DNA of 35,065 nucleotides from a virus. How positions within the stretch are numbered: the first letter of the stretch is position 1; every line of letters starts with the position of its first letter. Both the position numbers and the translations under genes were made by a program. Of the stretch, positions 8,387 to 16,800 are shown piece after piece. The stretch covers positions 1 to 35,065 of IMG/VR virus record IMGVR_UViG_3300010389_000057. One strand, given 5' to 3'. The notes beneath the pieces are model-generated. The model was given only the letters and a program-made list of their open reading frames with translations, was not told where the DNA came from and made no database searches.

Positions 8387-8728
8387 ATGACAATAGAACT
8401 AAATAATAAGAACTACCCGTTTAGATGTAATATGTATGTGATTAGTAAGTTACTTCAAAAAAAGAAACTTACTAATCCAGATGAGATGCTTTCTAATCTA
8501 GGACATTTGGAGCTTGTGGAAATCTTTTATGAGTCGGTTAAAGCTGGTTGTAAAAAAGAGAATCAAGCGTTTAGAATGCAATTAGATGATTTTGGCATGG
8601 AAATAAGCGACGATTTAGGTGCTTTTGAACAATGCTTAGAAGAGTTTCAAGATAGCTTAAATAGATACACTAAGGCAATGGGTGTTGACGATGTTGATGA
8701 AAAAAACGTGGACGGGGAGAGTCTTTGA
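8387..8728 (+). CDS. Tail assembly chaperone, upstream product (gpG-like)
   Basis: 113-residue helical acidic protein located 2 nt after the tube gene. Opening segment TIELNNKNYPFRCNMYVISKL, then helices, and an acidic end (VDDVDEKNVDGESL). By position and by the frameshift signal at 8701-8736 it is the equivalent of lambda gpG, which coats the tape measure protein during tail assembly. Most ribosomes would stop at TGA 8726-8728. A minority would shift by -1 at codons 105-107 and continue into the next frame to give the longer gpGT-like fusion. Confidence 0.82.
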   Translation: MTIELNNKNYPFRCNMYVISKLLQKKKLTNPDEMLSNLGHLELVEIFYESVKAGCKKENQAFRMQLDDFGMEISDDLGAFEQCLEEFQDSLNRYTKAMGVDDVDEKNVDGESL

Positions 8729-8736
8729 CTTTCCCC
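8701..8736 (+). promoter_or_regulatory. Programmed -1 frameshift signal in the tail chaperone genes
   Basis: Seen directly: slippery heptamer A AAA AAC at 8701-8707 in the right phase (codons GAA AAA AAC). A 6-nt spacer (8708-8713) follows, then a hairpin with stem GGGGAGAGTC (8714-8723) and GACTTTCCCC (8727-8736) around a 3-nt loop. The 10-bp stem contains one G-U pair. Shifting -1 enters the frame that is open from 8701 to 9156. The upstream stop codon lies in the hairpin loop and 3' arm. This is the classic layout of a ribosomal frameshift site, at the genome position where tailed phages conserve one. Confidence 0.88.
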
Positions 8737-9156
8737 AAAATGTTAGCCTATTGCATTAGGTCGGGAATGTCGCTAAGTGACTTCTATGATGCTGAACTAT
8801 GGGAAGTTGGGGCGGTGTTAAAAACTTACTTTTTGGAAAAGGAAAAGGAATTTAGACACGGCTACGAAATTGCTAGGTTTCAAATGTCGGGAATGATTGA
8901 CACGAAGTCGATTAAGTTTCCTTGGGAATTACAAAGTAGAACCGTTGAAGATCTAAGCGAAGAAAAGAAAGCGGAAATTAAGGAGACTCAAAGAATCCTA
9001 GACACTCGGGCAAAGAATGAATATGAGGCGAAAGAGCAGCTAATCGAATTAGGTTATAGTAAACTAAAAGCGACTGATCTAATCCAAAAAGCGGCAAGTA
9101 AAACCAAACGTATAATAGAGGTTGAAGACCTCGTAAATATAGCGATAAATGGCTAA
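8725..9156 (+). CDS. Tail assembly chaperone, downstream frame (gpT-like part of G-T fusion)
   Basis: 143 codons if started at TTG 8725, but the frame is open from 8701 and is best read as the C-terminal part of a -1 frameshift fusion with the 8387 gene. The fused product would be about 258 residues (8387-9156). Segments: FPKMLAYCIRSGMSLSDFYD, helices, and a lysine-glutamate-rich C-terminus. The T part in lambda recruits tail tube subunits to the tape measure. Independent initiation at TTG is possible but unlikely. It overlaps the tape measure start by 8 nt. Confidence 0.82.
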   Translation: MTFPKMLAYCIRSGMSLSDFYDAELWEVGAVLKTYFLEKEKEFRHGYEIARFQMSGMIDTKSIKFPWELQSRTVEDLSEEKKAEIKETQRILDTRAKNEYEAKEQLIELGYSKLKATDLIQKAASKTKRIIEVEDLVNIAING

Positions 9157-11371
9157 GACGAACGAAATAAGGAGTTATTTAGGTTTAGACCTTACTAAGT
9201 TTCAAAAAGGTCTTAAAAAAGCTGAAAACAAGCTCTATCGCACAATGCGAAAGCTTGATAATATAGGGCAGTCAATGACTAGAACTATAACTGCTCCTGT
9301 TATTGCGTTTGGTGCTGCGTCAATTAAATCAGCAGCTGATATAGACAAACTTCGCAAAGGTTTAGAGGGTATAATGGGAGATAGTGCTGCAGCTGCTAAA
9401 GAGTTCAATAAGCTGCGTAAAATGGCACGAAATCCAGGTCTTGACTTGAAGAGTGCCGTTCAAGGTTCTATAAAATTACAATCAATTGGATTTAGTGCGG
9501 ACGATGCTAGAAAGTCAATGTCTAGTTTGGCTAATGCTATTGCGTTAGTTGGTGGAACGGGTGAAGATTTAGCAGGTGTAAACCTTGCGATTACTCAAAT
9601 AATCGGTAAGGGAAAAGTACAAGCGGAAGAGATAAACCAAATAGCGGAACGTTTGCCGCAAGTTCGACAAGCGATGATAAAGGCGTTTGGGTCTGCTGAT
9701 ACTGAAGTATTGCAAAAGATGCAACTTGATGCAAGGGAGTTTGTAGACGGCATCGTAAATGAGTTAGGCGAATTACCAAAAGCAAAAGCAAGTATATCGG
9801 ACAGTCTTAATAATTTGCGTGATGACTTCCAAGTTTTAGCGGCTTCGATTGGGGTTAAATTGTTCCCTATCTTTAATAAATTAATGGGTGTTGTTTTAAA
9901 GATTGTCAATGCCTTTACTAGCTTGTCAAGTGCACAACAAGATTCTTATATTAAGTGGGGTTTGATTGCTGCGGCGGCTGGGCCTGCGGCTATTGCATTA
10001 AGTCATGTCGTTGGTGTGGTTCATAAACTCACAAAAGCATTAATGACGGGGTCTTTATTAAATCCTTATGTTGCGGCTATTGCGGCAATGGCGGCGGCGG
10101 TTTACTTAGTTGTCACTAATTGGGATTTGGTAAAAGTAAAAATAGTTGAAGCGCAAAACAAGTTTGCAGAATTTTATAATTCTAGTGAGTTGTTTAGAAA
10201 CTTTACAGATTCTTTAGTAAGTGCGTTTACTATTATTTACGAGAATATCAAGATGAGCCTTAGAGGTTTAAAAGATATGTTAATGATGGCTAAAGCAGCC
10301 GCATCACTTGACTTTTCAGAGGTCGCTAACATATGGACAGAGGGAACTAAGCTAAATGAAGAGGGGTATAAGAACATAGAAGAAGCGCAAAAGAAGTTAA
10401 TAGGTGCGATGACTGGTACTAACCCATTCGAGAAAATTGAGCCTATTGATGCGAGTGATGTAGATGCGGCGGTTGCACCGTTACTTGAAAAAATAAAGTA
10501 TTTACAAGGATTAATAGCAAACTTATTAAATGGAGGTATTGGCGGCGGTTCTGGTGGTGGCGGTCGTGAGCAAGTGGCAACGGGTGGCATGAGACCGCTC
10601 GAAATGGGAAAAGTAGCAACGGGTAGATTGGATTCATTTAAAATAGTAGTCCCAGAAGTAGACCTATCTAAATATAAAGAGGGGTTAAATAGATTAGTTG
10701 ATGTTACTCATGTTACATTTGGAAAGGTAGCTAAAACGATGAAAGAAACTTTTGATGATGTATTAAGTCAAGTAAGTCAAGTTTTTGGGGCAATGTCGGG
10801 AGTTATAGACCAATTTTATGAAAACAAATATGCTAGAATAGAAAAGGATTACGAAACCTCGAAGAAGTTTATTGAGAATGGAATAATGAGCGAGGAGAAC
10901 CGTGCAACTTTGATGACTGAATTAGAAGAAGATCGAGCTAAGAAAGTTGCGGTGATAAAGCGAAAAGAAGCAAAAGCAAATAAGGCAAGGGCTATATTCG
11001 ATTCAATTCTAAATACTGCTAATGCGGTTTCGTCAGCTTTAGCGATGGGGCCAGCTGGAATACCATTAGCGGCAGTTATGGGTGCATTAGGAGCGGCACA
11101 AACAGCAATGATAGCAGCACAACCAATTCCAGCTTTGGCCAAGGGAGGTCTAGCGACTGGCCCAACTTATGCAATGGTAGGGGACAATAAAAATGCAAAA
11201 GTCGATCCAGAGGTAATAGCTCCACTAAGTAAACTAAAGGGAATGCTTAACACGGGACAAAATATAACTGTTGGCGGTGCAATAGATATACACGGCGACG
11301 CTTTACGAATGGTTCTTGAAAGAGCTGATTACGATCATACAAGAAGAACTGGATATGGCAGAGCGGTTTAG
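9149..11371 (+). CDS. Tail tape measure protein
   Basis: Sets tail length and is ejected into the host with the DNA. The 740 residues are mostly helical. The N-terminal tape-measure domain shows IGQSMTRTITAPVIAFGA and GKGKVQAEEINQIAERLPQ (TMP_3-type signature, about 150-170). Hydrophobic segments lie at about 270-330 and in the C-terminal third (ILNTANAVSSALAMGPAGI), with a Gly-rich linker near 460-475. By the usual rule of about 1.5 angstrom per residue the tail would be roughly 110 nm (inference). The last 17 nt overlap the next gene. Confidence 0.93.
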   Translation: MAKTNEIRSYLGLDLTKFQKGLKKAENKLYRTMRKLDNIGQSMTRTITAPVIAFGAASIKSAADIDKLRKGLEGIMGDSAAAAKEFNKLRKMARNPGLDLKSAVQGSIKLQSIGFSADDARKSMSSLANAIALVGGTGEDLAGVNLAITQIIGKGKVQAEEINQIAERLPQVRQAMIKAFGSADTEVLQKMQLDAREFVDGIVNELGELPKAKASISDSLNNLRDDFQVLAASIGVKLFPIFNKLMGVVLKIVNAFTSLSSAQQDSYIKWGLIAAAAGPAAIALSHVVGVVHKLTKALMTGSLLNPYVAAIAAMAAAVYLVVTNWDLVKVKIVEAQNKFAEFYNSSELFRNFTDSLVSAFTIIYENIKMSLRGLKDMLMMAKAAASLDFSEVANIWTEGTKLNEEGYKNIEEAQKKLIGAMTGTNPFEKIEPIDASDVDAAVAPLLEKIKYLQGLIANLLNGGIGGGSGGGGREQVATGGMRPLEMGKVATGRLDSFKIVVPEVDLSKYKEGLNRLVDVTHVTFGKVAKTMKETFDDVLSQVSQVFGAMSGVIDQFYENKYARIEKDYETSKKFIENGIMSEENRATLMTELEEDRAKKVAVIKRKEAKANKARAIFDSILNTANAVSSALAMGPAGIPLAAVMGALGAAQTAMIAAQPIPALAKGGLATGPTYAMVGDNKNAKVDPEVIAPLSKLKGMLNTGQNITVGGAIDIHGDALRMVLERADYDHTRRTGYGRAV

Positions 11372-13628
11372 ATCAACATGGACTAGTTTTTATGGCAGCG
11401 ATTATACTTTAAAAATATATGATGAAAATCATGTAGGAGCTTTTTCGTCTATTACTAAAATAAATGTTAGTTTAAAGACGAATGCAAATTCTAGAGTTTT
11501 ACTTACTCCTATACAAACGGCTCAACTTGACGCAAGTTTTTTTCTTGATAGGAACAACGCAGGAGATGCGGATTTCCTTCTTTTTTTGTCGGACATGGCA
11601 GAAGAGGAAGAGAATCGTTTCTTTTGCACTTTAAAGGTGACAGGTCATAGCGGTTTTGTTTTTGTTGGATCATTGTTGATTGACGATGTAAAGATTCCAA
11701 ATAGTCCTATTATTGATGTGAAATTGACTTTTGTTGATGGATTGTCGTTATTAAAAGATATTGAATACAAGACTGCTGCTGATGAATATTTTGATATATC
11801 CACGACTGAAACTTTAATCGGGCATATACAAAACTGTTTAGAATTTATTCCTTGTTTCAGCTATTATAATCCTTCATCTTCTTTTTTGAAAACAAATATA
11901 GATTGGAATCATGATGCTGGAGGCGAAGCATTATCGTCAACTAGATGTAGTCATAGTCTATTCACGAAAGTAGATGAGCAAGGTCAATCAAGCGCAAAGA
12001 GTTGTTTTGATGTTTTAGAAGCGATTATGAAACTTTTTTATGCTAATTTGAAATATGAGCCGAATCCTTATAATAACTACACTATAACACATTTGAGGGA
12101 TGCAGGTGAGGAAAATATGACTTACAATACGTCGTACACTCCTAGTTGGGCTGGTTCATCTCCTACATCGCAAAATAGAAAAAATGGTGCTGTACAATTT
12201 CTAGCTGGAGGGGTTTATGGTTTTTTACCAGGCATAAACAAAGCATCAGTTTCATATTCTTATGAAACAGAAAAAAAAAGATTACCTACACACACAGGTT
12301 TAACAGAGCCAACTACATATAGTGAAATAGGCACTTTTAAAGTCAGATCAAGCGAAACTATTCTTTCGTTGAGTGGAATAATTAAGTCTAATTTTCATAG
12401 CGACGCTTGGCAAGCTCAATGGGTTAGTGCTATGTATAAAATGTACATAAAATTCGAAGGTTCAACTAGTGGCACTTTTTACGCTGACAATCCTTGGACT
12501 TCAGCGGTTGAAATTGATGGGTGGGTTGAAAGCATGGGATTCTTCGGTTATAATCAAATGAATTTTACTTCTTCAGAATCTTATTGTAAATTAAACTCAT
12601 CTGAATATAATTATCAAACTGGCAATATTATTTTAACTGACCCATATAATATAGTTAGCGCGCCGCTGAATGATGTATTTTCGATTGGCGAAGATGTCAC
12701 CATTTCGGTGAAATTCGAGTTTTTCAGCAAAAGAATGTTTAGTTATTTAGGTGTGTATTTCGGCAAAAGCAATCACGCCTTTGATGGGTATAATAGGACA
12801 ATTCTTTGGTCAGTTTTAGAAGGAACAGAATTAAGTGAGCAACAAATAATCGGTCGTAGATTTGAAAGTAATTTTCCAACTTCAAATAGTAACTTTTTAG
12901 AATATGAGATTTTTGCTGGCTATGGTAGCAATAATTCCGTGACAGTACTCGAGTCATTTGATGGTTCAAATTGGGTGCGTTCTGAAAATAAATGGAGGTC
13001 GGTGGAATACATTCCACAGTACTATTTAGCAGAGTTAATTATACGAGATATGTTCGCTTCTCAAGGAAAAACTTTAAGCACATATTCAGGAGTAGTCGAA
13101 GGTGAAGAGGCTTGGGGATGCCGCATTGTAGAATATACTGGAGGGTCTAGTGAATTAATGTTGCCAATTCAAACAACTCATGACATTGTTCGTGATAGAT
13201 TGAAAGGTGATTTTTACGAAGCTAGTACTTTTCCAGGCACTCCAACGATAGAGGAAAAGTTTGATTATGACAATAGTTCTAGCGGTTCAAGTTCTGGAGG
13301 TTCGGGAGGTTCGTCTACGTCTAATGGTACTAGCGGCAGTTCAAGCGGTACGGGTGAAGCTAGTTATCATGTGTTTGAGGTTACTGGCATTACTGGAACG
13401 TCTATAACTTTGTCAGATACAACGATAGCGGATCAAGCAGATTATACGGATGCTCAGATGGATATGTTATTTATTAGCGCGAAACGTGGAACTACTGTAT
13501 TAAATTACAAGAGGTCTAGTCTAGGGAATATTGATTTTTACGCTGTGCAGAGCGGAAACGATGTGATAGTAACTTTAGGGCGTGCGGCGGTTAGTGGTGA
13601 TGTGTTTAGATTCAAATTAAGACAATAG
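11355..13628 (+). CDS. Large tail-tip / baseplate hub protein
   Basis: 757 residues from ATG 11355, chosen because the frame's earlier TTG (11316) lies deep inside the tape-measure gene; this start gives only a 17-nt overlap. The N-terminus (FYGSDYTLKIYDEN, then many beta strands) and its place right after the tape measure suggest a combined distal-tail and hub protein, since no separate Dit or Tal gene is present. Near residues 640-670 there is a Ser/Gly-rich linker (GSSSGGSGGSSTSNGTSGSS). It is followed by a small C-terminal beta domain of about 90 residues (YHVFEVTGITGTSITLSD onward), perhaps a carbohydrate-binding or fibre-docking module. No motif allows a firm assignment. Confidence 0.65.
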   Translation: MAERFRSTWTSFYGSDYTLKIYDENHVGAFSSITKINVSLKTNANSRVLLTPIQTAQLDASFFLDRNNAGDADFLLFLSDMAEEEENRFFCTLKVTGHSGFVFVGSLLIDDVKIPNSPIIDVKLTFVDGLSLLKDIEYKTAADEYFDISTTETLIGHIQNCLEFIPCFSYYNPSSSFLKTNIDWNHDAGGEALSSTRCSHSLFTKVDEQGQSSAKSCFDVLEAIMKLFYANLKYEPNPYNNYTITHLRDAGEENMTYNTSYTPSWAGSSPTSQNRKNGAVQFLAGGVYGFLPGINKASVSYSYETEKKRLPTHTGLTEPTTYSEIGTFKVRSSETILSLSGIIKSNFHSDAWQAQWVSAMYKMYIKFEGSTSGTFYADNPWTSAVEIDGWVESMGFFGYNQMNFTSSESYCKLNSSEYNYQTGNIILTDPYNIVSAPLNDVFSIGEDVTISVKFEFFSKRMFSYLGVYFGKSNHAFDGYNRTILWSVLEGTELSEQQIIGRRFESNFPTSNSNFLEYEIFAGYGSNNSVTVLESFDGSNWVRSENKWRSVEYIPQYYLAELIIRDMFASQGKTLSTYSGVVEGEEAWGCRIVEYTGGSSELMLPIQTTHDIVRDRLKGDFYEASTFPGTPTIEEKFDYDNSSSGSSSGGSGGSSTSNGTSGSSSGTGEASYHVFEVTGITGTSITLSDTTIADQADYTDAQMDMLFISAKRGTTVLNYKRSSLGNIDFYAVQSGNDVIVTLGRAAVSGDVFRFKLRQ

Positions 13629-13630
13629 CA

Positions 13631-13852
13631 ATGATACAATTAGTAGCAGATTTAGAAGTTTCAAAGTTTCCACTATTAACGCTTATGGCAATTGTACATG
13701 GTTGTTTTATGGTTATTAATCTTATCTTCGTAATAGAGTTAAATAAAGTTAGTAAAGGTTCTATATGGTCACTTTTCTTTGTTTTGGGCGGTGGGTTTTC
13801 TTGGGTTGCGATTGGTGCATGGTTATTGTTTTCAAAAGATAAAATTAAGTAA
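13631..13852 (+). CDS. Small two-helix membrane protein (73 aa)
   Basis: Two strong hydrophobic segments: about residues 15-36 (LTLMAIVHGCFMVINLIFVI) and 46-67 (IWSLFFVLGGGFSWVAIGAW), with a lysine-rich C-terminus. It is placed 2 nt after the tail-tip gene and ends directly before the fibre gene ATG. It is clearly similar to the 65-residue product at 33440-33637: both have a KVxK turn followed by a hydrophobic stretch with LGGxxSW and LLxS. Possible roles are a holin-like or superinfection-related membrane protein. No function is shown by sequence. Confidence 0.65.
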   Translation: MIQLVADLEVSKFPLLTLMAIVHGCFMVINLIFVIELNKVSKGSIWSLFFVLGGGFSWVAIGAWLLFSKDKIK

Positions 13853-16800
13853 ATGAGAATTATATTATTTGTTATTGCAAGTTTGTTGAGTTGTGCGGTG
13901 ATTGCTCAAGTTCAACCTTATGAGATTGAGTATGCGCCTGCTGAGAAATACATTTTGCTATCTAAACTTTCACCAAGTGGGGAATATGATCATGCTTTAT
14001 TATCTACTATTGGATTGAGTGAATTTGACGATGATATAAGTTTATGGGAAAGTACGGGGACTTATAGTGTAAGCGTTATCGGTGCGCCGCTTGAAAATAT
14101 ACTACTAGGCACGGACGCTGGGAACAGCATAACAACGGGAAACTATAATTTCATAACGGGTACGAATTTACCGAATACATCTAGCACTAGTTATAATACT
14201 GGTATTGGATATAGAAATTTATATACGGCATTTTCAGCAGATTACGCAACGGGAATTGGGTCTCAAAATATGTATAATGCAACTTCAGCAGATTATGCTA
14301 CGGGAATTGGATATGCAAATATGTATTCAGCAACGAATGCAAGTTACGCAACGGGAATTGGTTCTCAAAATATGTTTAATGCAACTTCAGCAGCTTATGC
14401 TACGGCAATAGGACGTGAGAATATGTATTCAGCAACGAATCCGTTTAATGCTACAGGAATAGGGTACCAAAATATGTATAATGCAACGAATGCATATTAT
14501 GCTACGGGAATAGGGTCTCAAAATATGTTTAGTGCAACTAATGTAGATTATGCAACTGGAATAGGATATCAAAATATGTATTCAGCAACTTCAGCGGGTT
14601 ATGCAACGGGAATTGGTTCTCAAAATATGTATTCAGCAACTTCTGCAATTTATGCAACGGGAATAGGGTATGCAAATATGTATAATGCAACTAATCCAAT
14701 TTACGCTACGGGAATAGGAGTTGCAAATATGTATTCAGCAATTAATGCAGAATATGCTACGGGAATAGGTCGTGATAATATGTATAATGCAATTTCAGCA
14801 AATTATGCAACGGGAATTGGGCGTCAAAATATGCTTAATGCAACTTCAGCAAATTACGCTACTGGAATAGGGTATCAAAATATGCTTAATGCAACTTCAG
14901 CAGATTACGCAATTGCAATTGGTCGTGAAAATGGTTACAATGCTGCATCACAAAATAACTCAATATATCTAGGTTATCGACAAGCATATACAACGGGAGC
15001 AAATTACAGATTACATATTGGTATGTATGAAGATAATCCATTGATATATGGAGAATTTGACAATGAAGAGGTTGAAATCGGTGGCAAGTTAGGATATACA
15101 ACGGAAGGCGGTTCGGCTATCAGTTTGGTAGGGAAAGATGCGGATGATAAATTAACGACGACGGACGTTGGCGATTTGGTAAAGGCTAATGGTTTGTGGA
15201 CTGAATCGGGGGCTGACATTTATCGTAGTACGGGCAACGTAGGAATAGGTACTTCTTCACCAACAGAAAAATTAGACATTTCGGGTAACGCTTTAGTAAC
15301 GGGAACAATTCAATACGACACTCAAGGCGGTACGGCAACGGACTTAGTAGGTCGAGACGCAACGGGAAAACTTACAACAACGGGTGTTGGAGATTTAGTG
15401 AAAGCGAATGGTTTATGGGAAAGTACTGGAACTTATAGTGTAAGCATTGTTAGTGCGCCGCTTGAAAATATATTACTAGGAACAGACGCTGGAAATAGCA
15501 TAACAACGGGAAACTATAATTTCATAACGGGTACGAATTTACCGAATACATCTAGCACTAGTTATAATACTGGTATTGGATATAGAAATTTATATACGGC
15601 ATTTTCAGCAGATTACGCAACGGGAATTGGGTCTCAAAATATGTATAATGCAACTTCAGCAGATTATGCTACGGGAATTGGATATGCAAATATGTATTCA
15701 GCAACGAATGCAAGTTACGCAACGGGAATTGGTTCTCAAAATATGTTTAATGCAACTTCAGCAGCTTATGCTACGGCAATAGGACGTGAGAATATGTATT
15801 CAGCAACGAATCCGTTTAATGCTACAGGAATAGGGTACCAAAATATGTATAATGCAACGAATGCATATTATGCTACGGGAATAGGGTCTCAAAATATGTT
15901 TAGTGCAACTAATGTAGATTATGCAACTGGAATAGGATATCAAAATATGTATTCAGCAACTTCTGCTTATAATGCTACTGGAATTGGATATGCAAATATG
16001 TATTCAGCAACTAATGCGGTTTATGCTACGGGAATTGGAAATTCAAATATGTATAATGCAACTTCTACCGATTACGCTACGGGAATAGGGTATCGTAATA
16101 TGTATAATGCATCTTCAGCAGAATATGCTACGGGAATAGGAGATCGTAATATGCATAATGCAACGAATGCGGTTTACGCTACGGGAATAGGGTATCTTAA
16201 TATGTACAATGCAACTTCAGCAGAATATTCAACGGGAATAGGTCGTGAAAATATGTTCAATGCAACTAATGCGGTTTATGCAACGGGAATTGGTCGTGAA
16301 AATATGTATAATGCAACTTCAGCGGTTTATGCAACGGGAATAGGGTATCGGAATATGTTTAGTGCAACTTCAGCAGATTATTCAATTGCAATTGGTCGCG
16401 AAAATGGTTACAATGCTGCATCACAAAATAACTCAATATATCTAGGTTATCGACAAGCATATACAACGGGAGCAAATTACAGATTACATATTGGTATGTA
16501 TCAAGATAATCCATTGATATACGGCGAATTTGACAATGAAGAGGTTGAAATTGGTGGTAAGCTAGGATATACAACGGAAGGCGGTTCGGCTGTTAGTTTG
16601 ATAGGAAAAGATGCGAATGATAAATTAACGACTACGGACGTTGGAGATTTAGTGAAAGCGAATGGTTTGTGGACTGAGTCGGGAAGTGACATTTATCGTA
16701 GCTCGGGTAATGTAGGTATAGGTACTACGAGTCCGACATATAGATTAGACGTTGAAAAAAATTCGAATGAAACAAATGGTGTTCAAATTAATAACCCAAA

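Noticed and set aside
11316-11354. Earlier TTG start of the tail-tip protein
   Set aside because: Would create a 56-nt overlap with the tape measure and a rare start; ATG 11355 is better.
14205-15782. Two identical 68-codon frames inside the fibre gene
   Set aside because: They are out-of-frame readings of the repeated 51-bp units, not genes.
14192-16429. CRISPR array
   Set aside because: The repeats are translated, in frame, 51 bp long and without unique spacers of constant type.
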